A stretch of DNA of 18,787 nt from an uncultured Eubacteriales bacterium (GCA_902492015.1 CABUJR010000023.1:1-18787), one strand, 5' to 3'; positions 1 to 8,590 are shown, numbered from the stretch's first letter. A program made the numbers and translations. Notes: generated by a model not told the origin, from the letters alone.

Positions 1-75
1 TATTTATGTGTCTTTTTATTTATCCAAAACCGGTAATTTAATTTTACTATTTATAGAGGTTGAAAAATCAAAATA

Positions 76-104
76 TTGACATATAGTAAAAAAGCTTTTA
101 TAAT
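76..104 (+). promoter_or_regulatory. Consensus sigma-A promoter for the first gene
   Basis: TTGACA (76-81) and TATAAT (99-104) are separated by 17 bp, an exact match to the consensus housekeeping promoter. Transcription would begin near 111, giving a leader of about 87 nt that contains a small hairpin, CTAAG/CTTAG at 136-149. Such a perfect promoter suggests strong, largely constitutive expression of the downstream gene; that is inference. Confidence 0.85.
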
Positions 105-197
105 TTAATATAGATGCTTTATGAAGTAGAAATATCTAAGCTTCCTTAGTATCAACAAGTACCTAACAACATGCCACAGTATAAGGAGGGAAAAGAG

Positions 198-611
198 ATG
201 GCAAAAGACCTTAGACGGATTTACAAAAAGGAGTTTGAGGCAATGTATGCTGATGCACTTGAAAACCGCCGCGAGGCAAGTGAAGAGAGAGCAAAGGCCG
301 ACAAAGAACTTACAGAGGCGAGGAATCATTTAAGTGAACTGGAGAAAACTGCTAGAACATGCAGAGGAGAGTTCGTAAATGATGCAAAAGAGCTTATTAA
401 GTTCGGAGTGGCCAGCAATCCGGTTCTTGATGTTCTTAAAAAGATTGCAGAGAATATCTTGCTTTTTGTATCGTCGAAGGAAGAAATTCCGGAAGCCGAG
501 AATGACATTGCAAGAAAAGAAGAAAATCTCGGCCGGTGTGCAGTAAAGTTCGCGGCAGCTGTAAATGACACGAGGGCCATTGAAAGCTTTATCACAAATG
601 TAGAAGAATAA
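198..611 (+). CDS. Small coiled-coil protein of unknown function, atypical base composition
   Basis: This predicted 137-residue soluble protein does not match any family I recognise. The first half (about residues 8-60) is rich in Glu, Lys, Arg and Ala with few helix breakers and probably forms a helical coiled coil. The second half has a more hydrophobic stretch (about 67-91) and another charged helix. No signal peptide or membrane segment is visible. I chose the start at 198 because AAGGAGG lies at 183-189, eight bases upstream; an in-frame ATG at 171 has no ribosome binding site. Base composition is unlike the neighbours: 32 of 60 bases at 241-300 are G or C, and arginine is often CGG or CGC, whereas rpoB and rpoC use mostly AGA. 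It sits alone between a consensus promoter and a terminator. Recent acquisition is a reasonable inference, but the function is unknown. Confidence 0.8.
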   Translation: MAKDLRRIYKKEFEAMYADALENRREASEERAKADKELTEARNHLSELEKTARTCRGEFVNDAKELIKFGVASNPVLDVLKKIAENILLFVSSKEEIPEAENDIARKEENLGRCAVKFAAAVNDTRAIESFITNVEE

Positions 612-642
612 TTTGAAGATAAAGTAGAAAAAGAGGAAGACA

Positions 643-670
643 GGGGGAACACTTAGGTGTTTCCCTTGTT
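643..670 (+). terminator. Rho-independent terminator of the first gene
   Basis: The stem 643-652 pairs with 657-666 around a TTAG loop, as GGGGGAACAC against GTGTTTCCCT with two G-T wobbles. A moderately T-rich tract (TTGTTAATTTT) follows. The T tract is imperfect, so termination may be partial. Confidence 0.7.
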
Positions 671-810
671 AATTTTATAAATTATTTTATAATAATAAAA
701 TAAAAATTATTATTAAATTTCAAATACTCAAATTCTTATTTTTGAAAATTTTTAAAAATAAAATGTTACACTCTAAAGTCGTAATTCCCTAAGAAAAATT
801 AAAAAAATAC
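671..810. other. Very AT-rich intergenic stretch upstream of the rpoB promoter
   Basis: No gene is visible here. The stretch is almost entirely A and T and includes a perfect 9-bp palindrome (682-690 with 695-703, loop AATA). Its downstream end (about 791-809) is a run of A tracts directly upstream of the rpoB -35 box, where an UP element that boosts RNA polymerase alpha-subunit contact would lie. The UP-element role is inferred from position and composition. Confidence 0.5.
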
Positions 811-840
811 TTGACTTACTATACATAAATACTATATAAT
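811..840 (+). promoter_or_regulatory. Sigma-A promoter of the rpoB-rpoC unit
   Basis: TTGACT (811-816) and TATAAT (835-840) are separated by 18 bp. Transcription would begin around 847, leaving a leader of about 174 nt before the rpoB start. A-rich DNA immediately upstream resembles an UP element. A promoter here means rpoBC does not depend on readthrough from upstream genes. Confidence 0.8.
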
Positions 841-863
841 ATTGTAGTAATTTTATGCGAATC

Positions 864-970
864 TCTAATAGGAGGAATTGAGTAAAAGAGGAACTATCCT
901 TAAAATTTGCCTTTTGGCAGGGGGGAGTTTTGAGAATAACAACCTTTTATTGCAAGAGGGACCTATTAGA
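864..970 (+). ncRNA. Candidate structured 5' leader of rpoB (multibranched RNA)
   Basis: A 9-bp closing stem pairs 864-872 (TCTAATAGG) with 962-970 (CCTATTAGA). Inside lie three possible hairpins: AGGA/TCCT with loop ACTA (889-900), TGCC/GGCA with loop TTTT (908-919), and CCTTTT/AAGAGG with loop ATTGC (943-959, one G-T pair). A purine-rich single-stranded G run (920-927) lies between the second and third. The layout resembles a cis-regulatory RNA, but I do not recognise it as a named riboswitch or as the L10 leader. It could mediate autogenous or other control of RNA polymerase synthesis. Folding and function are inferred from base pairing by eye. Confidence 0.5.
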
Positions 971-1020
971 AAATAATTATACATTACCTGCTAAATCTAT
1001 AGAGAAGGTGGTATTTTATT

Positions 1021-4000
1021 TTGGAAAAAATAAAAGTAAAAGACATTGTACACGAAAAAAGTGTACGTAAGACTTTTTCTAAAATAGGTGATTTTGTAGA
1101 AATACCTAATTTATTAAAAGTTCAAAAAGATTCTTATGATTGGTTTATCAAAGAAGGATTAGGAGAAGTATTAAAAGATATTTCACCAATTATTGATTAT
1201 TCAGGAAACCTAGTATTAGAATTTTTTGATTACTACATGGAAGAAAAGACAAAATATTCATTAGAAGAATCAAAAGAAAGAGATGCTACTTATTCAACTA
1301 GACTACATGTAAAAGTAAGATTAATTAACCGTGAGACAGGTGAAATTAAAGAACAAGAAATCTATTTAGGAGATTTCCCACTTATGACAGATAGCGGAAC
1401 ATTTGTTATAAATGGTGCAGAAAGAGTTGTAGTTAGCCAATTAGTACGTTCTCCAGGATGTTATTATGATTCTACTTATGATAAAGTAGGTAAAAAACTA
1501 TACACAGCTACAGTAATGCCTATAAGAGGAGCTTGGATAGAATATGAAACAGATAGTAATGATGTATTCTGGGTAAGAATTGATAGAACAAGAAAGTTAC
1601 CAGTTACTTCATTATTAAGAGCAATAGGACTTGATACAGACGAAAAAATAATAGACTTTTTTGGAGAAGAAGATAAGATATTAGCAACTATATCAAAAGA
1701 TCCAGTTAAAACTGCTGATGAAGCGTTAATAGAAATCTATAAAAAATTAAGACCAGGAGAACTTCCAACAGTTGAAGCTGCAAGAAATCTATTTGATGGA
1801 TTATTCTTTGATAGTAGACGTTATGATTTAGCAAAAGTTGGTAGATATAAATATAATAAAAAATTAGGATTAGCTTCAAGAATTGCTCATCATATTTCAA
1901 GTGAAACTATAGTAAATCCTGAAACAGGAGAAGTTTTAGTTGAAAAAGATGAAGTTATTTCAGAAGAGGCAGCAAAAGCAATTCAAGATTCAGGTATAAA
2001 TGTTGTATATGTTAACATAGAAGATAAAAAAGCAAAAGTAATAGGAAATGGAACAGTAGATATTAGAGCTTATGTTGATCCATCTATTGCTGATGAATTA
2101 AAAATTAAAGTAGATGTTAATTATGCAGTATTACAAAACATTTTAGAATCAGCTAAAAATGAAAAAGAATTAAGAAAAGCTATTGAAGATAGATTAGAAG
2201 AATTAATTCCAAAACACATAGTAACAGAAGATATTTTAGCTTCTGTAAACTACTTATTAAACTTAGAATATAACACATATATAAGTGATCCAGCAAAACC
2301 AAGATTAGGATATATTGATGATATAGACCATTTAGGAAATAGACGTATTAGATGTGTTGGTGAATTATTACAAAATCAATTTAGAATTGGTTTAACAAGA
2401 CTTGAAAGAGTTGTTCGTGAAAGAATGACAATACAAGATTTAGATGTTGTAACACCACAAACATTAATTAATACAAAACCAATTACATCATCAATTAGAG
2501 AATTCTTTGGAAGTTCTCAATTATCACAATTTATGGATCAGACAAATCCACTTTCAGAATTAACACATAAAAGAAGAATTTCAGCATTAGGACCTGGTGG
2601 ATTATCAAGAGAAAGAGCTGGATTTGAAGTTCGTGATATTCACTATACTCACTATGGAAGATTATGTCCAATAGAATCACCAGAAGGACCAAACATTGGA
2701 CTTATATCTGCACTTTCAACATTTGCTATAATAAACGAATATGGTTTCATTGAAACACCATACAGAAAAATAAATAAAGAAAACTGTCAAGTTACTGATG
2801 AAGTAAAATATATGACAGCAGATGAAGAAGACCAATATATTATTTGTCAAGCTTCAGAGCCATTAGATGAAAATAATTGTTTAATAAATAAAAGAGTTAG
2901 AGTTAGAGATAGAGCAGAAATAAAAGAAATTGAAAAAGAAAAGGTTGATTACATAGATGTTTCACCAAAACAACTAGTTTCTGTTGGTGCAGCTATGATA
3001 CCTTTCTTAGAGCATGATGATGCTAACCGTGCACTTATGGGTTCAAACATGCAACGTCAAGCAGTTCCTTTAATGATTACAGATTCACCAATGGTTGGAA
3101 CAGGTATTGAATACAAAGCAGCTAAAGATTCAGGAGTTATGGTAATTTCTGATGAAAATGGTGTTGTTGAAAAAGTTGAAGGTGACAAAATTGTTATTAA
3201 AAATGAAGCTGGACAAAAAAGAACATATCATTTAAGAAAATTCAAGAGAACAAATGGTAGTACATGTATTAACCAAAGACCAATAGTAAAAGAAGGAGAA
3301 GTAGTTAAACGTGGAGACGTTATAGCTGACGGACCTGCTACTCAAAATGGAGAAATGGCTTTAGGTAAAAACTTACTTATTGCTTTCACAACTTGGGAAG
3401 GTTATAACTATGAGGATGCTATTCTTTTAAATGAAAGATTAGTAAAAGAAGATGTTTTAACATCAATGCATATTGAAGATTATGATTGTGAATGTAGAGA
3501 TACAAAATTAGGACCAGAAGAAATTACTCGTGATATACCAAATGTTGGTGAAGATTCACTTCGTGACTTAGATGATAATGGTATTATAAGAATTGGTGCT
3601 GAAGTTAGACCAGGAGATATATTAGTTGGTAAAGTTACTCCAAAAGGAGAAACAGAGCTAACAGCTGAAGAAAGATTGTTAAGAGCAATTTTCGGTGAAA
3701 AAGCAAGAGAAGTTAGAGATACTTCTTTAAGAGTTCCTCATGGTGAATCTGGAACAATAGTAGATGTAAAAGTATTTACAAGAGAAAATTCAGATGAATT
3801 AGCTCCAGGAGTAAATCAAGTAATAAGAATTTATATAGCTCAAAAGAGAAAAATATCAGTTGGAGATAAAATGGCAGGACGTCATGGTAATAAAGGTGTT
3901 ATTTCAAGAATATTACCAGAAGAAGATATGCCATTCTTACCAGATGGAACTCCAGTAGATGTTGTTTTAAATCCACTTGGTGTACCTTCTCGTATGAACT

Positions 4001-4776
4001 TAGGACAGGTGCTTGAAGTTCACTTAGGTGCAGCTGCAAGATTGTTAGGATGGAAAATGGCAACACCAGTATTTGACGGTGCAACAGAAGAAGATATCGA
4101 AGCAATGCTTGAGACAGCTGGACTTGAAACAACTGGTAAAACAGTTCTTTATGATGGTAGAACAGGTGAACCATTTGATCATCCAATTACAGTTGGTGTA
4201 ATGTATATGTTAAAACTTCACCACTTAGTAGATGACAAAATACATGCTCGTTCAACTGGACCATATTCATTAGTTACACAACAACCACTTGGAGGTAAAG
4301 CACAATTTGGTGGACAAAGATTTGGTGAAATGGAAGTTTGGGCTTTAGAGGCTTATGGTGCAGCTTATACTCTTCAAGAAATACTAACTGTTAAATCTGA
4401 TGATGTTGTAGGAAGAGTAAAAACTTATGAAGCTATAGTTAAAGGTGAAAATATTCCAGAGCCAGGAATTCCAGAAAGCTTTAAAGTATTAATAAAGGAA
4501 CTTCAATCTTTAGGATTAGATGTAAAACTTTATAGTGAAACAGATGAAGAAATCGAAATTAAAGAACATACTGAAGAAGGCTTAGATGGAATAGAAGAAA
4601 GAATTGATGAAAGCGAATTAGAAGAAGAAAATCTTACTGAAGTTAGTGAAGATGATTTAGAAGAGTCAGAAGAAGGATTAGAAGATGACGAATTTTTCAC
4701 TAATATATTAGATGAAGAAGATTTACCAGATGATAAAATATTTAAAGACTTAGATAGTTTAGATGATGATGAATAA
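1021..4776 (+). CDS. rpoB: DNA-directed RNA polymerase subunit beta
   Basis: RpoB forms the upper jaw of the RNA polymerase active-site cleft and helps catalyse RNA synthesis. The 1251-residue protein is full length. It starts at TTG 1021, nine bases after AAGGTGG (1005-1011). The rifampicin-binding region is clear: SQLSQFMDQ with Asp506, THKRR with His516 and ISALGPGG with Ser521. These are the ancestral residues, so no common rifampicin-resistance substitution is seen there. The conserved GDKMAGRHGNKG motif lies at 948-959, and the C-terminal GGQRFGEMEVWALEAYGA motif that contacts the beta-prime subunit is present. The last 70 or so residues form a strongly acidic Glu/Asp/Ser/Leu tail; acidic tails also occur in other Firmicutes RpoB proteins. 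It is followed by rpoC after a structured gap of 123 bp and preceded by its own promoter and leader. The identification is certain. Confidence 0.99.
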   Translation: MEKIKVKDIVHEKSVRKTFSKIGDFVEIPNLLKVQKDSYDWFIKEGLGEVLKDISPIIDYSGNLVLEFFDYYMEEKTKYSLEESKERDATYSTRLHVKVRLINRETGEIKEQEIYLGDFPLMTDSGTFVINGAERVVVSQLVRSPGCYYDSTYDKVGKKLYTATVMPIRGAWIEYETDSNDVFWVRIDRTRKLPVTSLLRAIGLDTDEKIIDFFGEEDKILATISKDPVKTADEALIEIYKKLRPGELPTVEAARNLFDGLFFDSRRYDLAKVGRYKYNKKLGLASRIAHHISSETIVNPETGEVLVEKDEVISEEAAKAIQDSGINVVYVNIEDKKAKVIGNGTVDIRAYVDPSIADELKIKVDVNYAVLQNILESAKNEKELRKAIEDRLEELIPKHIVTEDILASVNYLLNLEYNTYISDPAKPRLGYIDDIDHLGNRRIRCVGELLQNQFRIGLTRLERVVRERMTIQDLDVVTPQTLINTKPITSSIREFFGSSQLSQFMDQTNPLSELTHKRRISALGPGGLSRERAGFEVRDIHYTHYGRLCPIESPEGPNIGLISALSTFAIINEYGFIETPYRKINKENCQVTDEVKYMTADEEDQYIICQASEPLDENNCLINKRVRVRDRAEIKEIEKEKVDYIDVSPKQLVSVGAAMIPFLEHDDANRALMGSNMQRQAVPLMITDSPMVGTGIEYKAAKDSGVMVISDENGVVEKVEGDKIVIKNEAGQKRTYHLRKFKRTNGSTCINQRPIVKEGEVVKRGDVIADGPATQNGEMALGKNLLIAFTTWEGYNYEDAILLNERLVKEDVLTSMHIEDYDCECRDTKLGPEEITRDIPNVGEDSLRDLDDNGIIRIGAEVRPGDILVGKVTPKGETELTAEERLLRAIFGEKAREVRDTSLRVPHGESGTIVDVKVFTRENSDELAPGVNQVIRIYIAQKRKISVGDKMAGRHGNKGVISRILPEEDMPFLPDGTPVDVVLNPLGVPSRMNLGQVLEVHLGAAARLLGWKMATPVFDGATEEDIEAMLETAGLETTGKTVLYDGRTGEPFDHPITVGVMYMLKLHHLVDDKIHARSTGPYSLVTQQPLGGKAQFGGQRFGEMEVWALEAYGAAYTLQEILTVKSDDVVGRVKTYEAIVKGENIPEPGIPESFKVLIKELQSLGLDVKLYSETDEEIEIKEHTEEGLDGIEERIDESELEEENLTEVSEDDLEESEEGLEDDEFFTNILDEEDLPDDKIFKDLDSLDDDE

Positions 4777-4788
4777 TTAATTGAATAA

Positions 4789-4858
4789 GGCACAATAGTT
4801 TGTTTTAGATTCATGATAAGTTGCTCAGCAGTGTATATCTAAAACAAGCTATAATGCC
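4789..4858 (+). repeat. Long imperfect hairpin between rpoB and rpoC
   Basis: An inverted repeat spans most of the intergenic gap. GGCA (4789-4792) pairs with TGCC (4855-4858). After a 2x2 internal loop, 16 consecutive pairs join 4795-4810 to 4837-4852, with one G-T wobble. The 26-nt apical region can form a smaller stem, GTTGC/GCAGT around TCA (4820-4832). No T tract follows, so it is not an ordinary terminator. It could be an RNase III-type processing site, a control element for the rpoB:rpoC ratio, or a small inserted palindromic repeat. The pairing is seen directly; the role is inferred. Confidence 0.7.
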
Positions 4859-4899
4859 ACCCAAAAGTGAATAGAAAATATAAGGGGGCTACTTTAAAA

Positions 4900-7800
4900 G
4901 TGGAAGAATTAGAAGTTTTTAATAAGTTAAAAATAGGTTTAGCTTCAGATGAAAAAATTAGAGAATGGTCTCATGGGGAAGTAAAAAAACCAGAAACAAT
5001 TAACTATAGAACTTTAAAACCAGAAAAAGATGGTTTATTTTGTGAAAAAATATTTGGTCCAACAAAAGACTGGGAATGTCATTGTGGAAAATATAAAAGA
5101 GTTAGATATAAAGGTATAGTATGTGATAGATGTGGTGTTGAAGTTACAACAGCTAAAGTAAGAAGAGAAAGAATGGGACATATTGAACTTGCAGCTCCTA
5201 TTGCACATATTTGGTACTTTAAAGGAATTCCAAGCAGAATAGGATTATTATTAGATATATCTCCTAGAAGCTTAGAAAAAGTTATATATTTTGCATCTTA
5301 TATAGTTACAGATAAAGGAACATCAGGATTATTAAAATGCCAAGTTTTAACAGAAAAAGAATATATTGAAGCAGAAGAAAAATATGGCAAAGGTTCTTTT
5401 AAAGCTGAAATGGGTGCAGAAGCAATAAGAAAATTATTATCTGAAATAGATATTGAAAAATTATCAGCAAAATTAAAGAAAGAATTAGCTAAAGCAAGTG
5501 AACAAAAAAAGGCTAAAATAATAAAAAGATTAGATACAGTTGAATCATTTAGAGTATCTGAGAACAAACCAGAATGGATGATTATGAATGTTATTCCAGT
5601 AATTCCACCAGAATTAAGACCAATGGTTCAATTAGATGGTGGTAGATTTGCTACATCAGATTTAAATGATTTATATAGAAGAGTTATAAACAGAAATAAT
5701 AGATTAAAAAGATTACTAGAACTTGGAGCACCAGAAATAATTGTTAGAAACGAAAAAAGAATGCTTCAAGAATCAGTAGATGCTTTAATAGATAATGGAA
5801 GAAGAGGTAGACCAGTAACAGGAGCTGGAAATAGACCTTTAAAATCATTATCAGATATGCTAAAAGGAAAACAAGGTAGATTCCGTCAAAACCTTTTAGG
5901 AAAAAGAGTTGACTACTCTGGACGTTCAGTTATAGTTGTTGGTCCAGAACTTAAGATTTATCAATGTGGTCTTCCAAAAGAAATGGCTGTTGAACTTTTC
6001 AAACCATTTGTTATGAAAGAATTAGTTGGAAGAGGAATCGCACATAACATTAAAAATGCAAAAAGAATGGTTGAAAAATTAAAACCAGAAGTTTGGGATA
6101 TATTAGAAGAAGTTATTCAAGATCATCCAGTAATGTTAAACCGTGCTCCTACACTACACAGATTAGGTATTCAAGCATTCCAACCAATACTTGTTGAAGG
6201 TAGAGCAATTAAACTTCACCCATTAGTTTGTACAGCATTTAATGCTGACTTTGATGGTGACCAAATGGCAGTTCACGTTCCATTAACACCAGAAGCAATA
6301 GCAGAAGCAAGATATTTAATGCTTTCTACAAATAACCTATTAAAACCACAAGATGGTAAACCAGTTACAGTACCTACACAAGATATGATTTTAGGTGCTT
6401 ACTATCTAACAGTTCAAATAGATGGTGAAAAAGGTGAAGGATTATACTTCAAAGATGAAGATGAAGCAATGATTGCTTACCAAAATGGTGATGTTGGATT
6501 ACATTGTAAAATAAAAGTTAGAAGATTTAAAACAGACGAAGATGGAACAGTAAGACATAAAACAATAGAAACAACAGTTGGTAGATTAATATATAATCAA
6601 GGAATACCACAAGATTTAGGTTTTGTTGATAGAACAGACCCAGAAAGAGAATTTGATTTAGAGATTGATTTCCCTGTAATCAAAAAGAATTTAGGAAAAA
6701 TAGTTGCAAATTGTATAAATGTTCATGGGTTATCAAAAACAGCAGAAGTATTAGATTATATTAAGGCTACAGGATATAAATATTCAACTAAAGGTGCTAT
6801 AACAGTTTCTGTTGCTGACGTTGCAGTACCTGCAGCTAAAAAAGATATACTAGCTAAAGCTGATGAAGATGTTTCAAACATATTTAGACAATATCAACGT
6901 GGTATGATTACTAATGATGAAAGATATAATGCTATTATTAAAATTTGGGAAAAAGCAACAAATGATGTTACAGAAGCAATGAAAAACAATTTTGATGAAT
7001 TAAACCCAATTTATATGATGGCTCAATCTGGTGCCCGTGGTAACATGAACCAATTAAGACAAATTGCAGGTATGCGTGGACTTATGGCTAATACATCTGG
7101 TAAAGCAGTTGAAATACCAGTTAAATCTTGTTTCCGTGAAGGATTAGATTCACTAGAATATTTCATTTCTGCCCATGGTGCTAGAAAAGGTTTAACAGAT
7201 ACAGCTTTAAGAACAGCAGACTCTGGATACTTAACAAGAAGATTAGTTGATGTTTCACAAGATATAATCATAAGAGAATCAGATTGTGGAACAACAAAAG
7301 GTATAGAAGTAGAAGACATTAAAGATGGAAATCAAATAATAGAACCATTACAAGAAAGACTTGTAGGAAGATACCCATTAGAAGATATTAAAAATCCAGA
7401 AACTGGAGAATTAATAGTAGATTCAAATACAATGATAAATGATAAAACAGCTAAACAAATAGTTGATGCAGGATACACTAAAGTAAAAGTTCGTTCTATA
7501 TTAGAATGTAGAGCAAGACATGGTGCTTGTGCTAAATGTTATGGTATGGGACTTGCAACTCGTGAAAGAGTAAATGAAGGTGAATCAGTTGGTATTATTG
7601 CTGCTCAATCAATAGGTGAGCCTGGTACACAGCTTACAATGAGAACTTTCCATACAGGTGGTGTAGCTGGTGGAGATATTACACAAGGTCTTCCTAGAGT
7701 TGAAGAGTTATTTGAAGCAAGAAATCCAAAAGGATTAGCTGTTATTACTGAAATTGATGGTAAAGTAAAAATAGATGATGAGAAAAAGAGAAAAGAAGTT

Positions 7801-8460
7801 ATCATCACAAATAATGAAAATAGCAAAACATATACAATTAGCTTTGGTTCTAAACTAAAAGTAAAAGATGGAGATGAAGTAAAAGCCGGAGATCCAATTA
7901 CAGAAGGATCAATAAATCCAACAGATTTATTAAATGTTAAAGGTGTTGAAGGTGTTTATACTTATATTATCTCAGAAGTACAAAAAGTTTATAGAAATCA
8001 AGGTGTTGATATTAATGATAAACACATTGAAGTTATAGCAAGACAAATGCTTAAGAAAGTTAGAATTGAAAATCCAGGAGATTCAGAATTCTATACAGCT
8101 TCACTTGTAGATTTATTAGAAGTAGAATCAAGAAATGAAGAATTGATTGCAGAAGGAAAGAAACCAGCAACATATAAGAGAGTATTACTAGGAATAACAA
8201 AGGCTTCTCTTGCAACAGAAAGTTTCTTATCAGCTGCATCATTCCAAGAAACAACAAAAGTATTAACAGAAGCAGCTATAAAAGGTAAAGTAGATAACTT
8301 AATGGGATTAAAAGAAAATGTTATTATTGGTAAATTAATTCCAACAGGAACAGGTTTAAAACGTTATCAAAATATAAGAATAAATACAGAACAAGAAAAA
8401 CCAGTTGATGATGAAACAGCAGAAGATGCTGAAAAAACAGAAGATGGTGAAGTATCATAA
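4900..8460 (+). CDS. rpoC: DNA-directed RNA polymerase subunit beta-prime
   Basis: RpoC carries the catalytic magnesium site of RNA polymerase. The predicted 1186-residue protein has the N-terminal zinc site (Cys60, Cys62, Cys75, Cys78), the catalytic NADFDGDQM motif (Asp450, Asp452, Asp454), a trigger-loop region reading TDTALRTADSGYLTRRL, and the second zinc site (Cys796, Cys870, Cys877, Cys880). I place the start at GTG 4900: AAGGGGG lies at 4881-4887, and the resulting N terminus (MEELEVFNKLKIGLAS) has the same length up to the IGLAS motif as B. subtilis RpoC. An in-frame GTG at 4867 has no ribosome binding site and would place the strong site inside the gene. The C terminus is a short acidic tail. 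The gene ends 14 bases before its terminator stem. Confidence 0.98.
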   Translation: MEELEVFNKLKIGLASDEKIREWSHGEVKKPETINYRTLKPEKDGLFCEKIFGPTKDWECHCGKYKRVRYKGIVCDRCGVEVTTAKVRRERMGHIELAAPIAHIWYFKGIPSRIGLLLDISPRSLEKVIYFASYIVTDKGTSGLLKCQVLTEKEYIEAEEKYGKGSFKAEMGAEAIRKLLSEIDIEKLSAKLKKELAKASEQKKAKIIKRLDTVESFRVSENKPEWMIMNVIPVIPPELRPMVQLDGGRFATSDLNDLYRRVINRNNRLKRLLELGAPEIIVRNEKRMLQESVDALIDNGRRGRPVTGAGNRPLKSLSDMLKGKQGRFRQNLLGKRVDYSGRSVIVVGPELKIYQCGLPKEMAVELFKPFVMKELVGRGIAHNIKNAKRMVEKLKPEVWDILEEVIQDHPVMLNRAPTLHRLGIQAFQPILVEGRAIKLHPLVCTAFNADFDGDQMAVHVPLTPEAIAEARYLMLSTNNLLKPQDGKPVTVPTQDMILGAYYLTVQIDGEKGEGLYFKDEDEAMIAYQNGDVGLHCKIKVRRFKTDEDGTVRHKTIETTVGRLIYNQGIPQDLGFVDRTDPEREFDLEIDFPVIKKNLGKIVANCINVHGLSKTAEVLDYIKATGYKYSTKGAITVSVADVAVPAAKKDILAKADEDVSNIFRQYQRGMITNDERYNAIIKIWEKATNDVTEAMKNNFDELNPIYMMAQSGARGNMNQLRQIAGMRGLMANTSGKAVEIPVKSCFREGLDSLEYFISAHGARKGLTDTALRTADSGYLTRRLVDVSQDIIIRESDCGTTKGIEVEDIKDGNQIIEPLQERLVGRYPLEDIKNPETGELIVDSNTMINDKTAKQIVDAGYTKVKVRSILECRARHGACAKCYGMGLATRERVNEGESVGIIAAQSIGEPGTQLTMRTFHTGGVAGGDITQGLPRVEELFEARNPKGLAVITEIDGKVKIDDEKKRKEVIITNNENSKTYTISFGSKLKVKDGDEVKAGDPITEGSINPTDLLNVKGVEGVYTYIISEVQKVYRNQGVDINDKHIEVIARQMLKKVRIENPGDSEFYTASLVDLLEVESRNEELIAEGKKPATYKRVLLGITKASLATESFLSAASFQETTKVLTEAAIKGKVDNLMGLKENVIIGKLIPTGTGLKRYQNIRINTEQEKPVDDETAEDAEKTEDGEVS

Positions 8461-8474
8461 AGTAAATAAATTTT

Positions 8475-8506
8475 AAGGTTCTCATAGAGATATGAGAATC
8501 TTTTTT
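8475..8506 (+). terminator. Rho-independent terminator after rpoC
   Basis: AAGGTTCTCATA (8475-8486) pairs with TATGAGAATCTT (8491-8502), with one G-T wobble and a GAGA loop. A run of six T residues (8501-8506) follows. It closes the rpoBC transcription unit. Confidence 0.9.
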
Positions 8507-8534
8507 CTCCAGAAAATACTAGTAAGTTATAGTC

Positions 8535-8563
8535 TTGTTCTTTATGTAAATTAATGATATAAT
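8535..8563 (+). promoter_or_regulatory. Extended -10 promoter for the nucleotidyltransferase unit
   Basis: TTGTTC (8535-8540) and TATAAT (8558-8563) are 17 bp apart, and TG at 8555-8556 supplies the extended -10 element. It lies just after the rpoC terminator and about 30 bp before the downstream start codon. Confidence 0.75.
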
Positions 8564-8590
8564 AAATAATACTTTATAAAGGAGAAGAAT

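Noticed and set aside
171..197. Upstream in-frame ATG that would lengthen the first gene by nine codons
   Set aside because: It has no ribosome binding site, whereas AAGGAGG is ideally placed for ATG 198.
682..703. Perfect 9-bp A/T palindrome as an operator or terminator
   Set aside because: It consists only of A and T in a region that is almost all A and T, so a palindrome of this kind is likely by chance, and it has no G-C pairs or release tract.
864..970. Known riboswitch (TPP, c-di-GMP, c-di-AMP ydaO, guanidine) or T-box in the rpoB leader
   Set aside because: None of the conserved core motifs of these classes that I know is present; I left it as an unnamed structured leader.
4530..4814. 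Minus-strand serine-rich open frame at the end of rpoB
   Set aside because: It is the complement of the Glu/Asp-rich RpoB tail (GAA/GAT codons read as TTC/ATC and TCA/TCT), with no start signals of its own.
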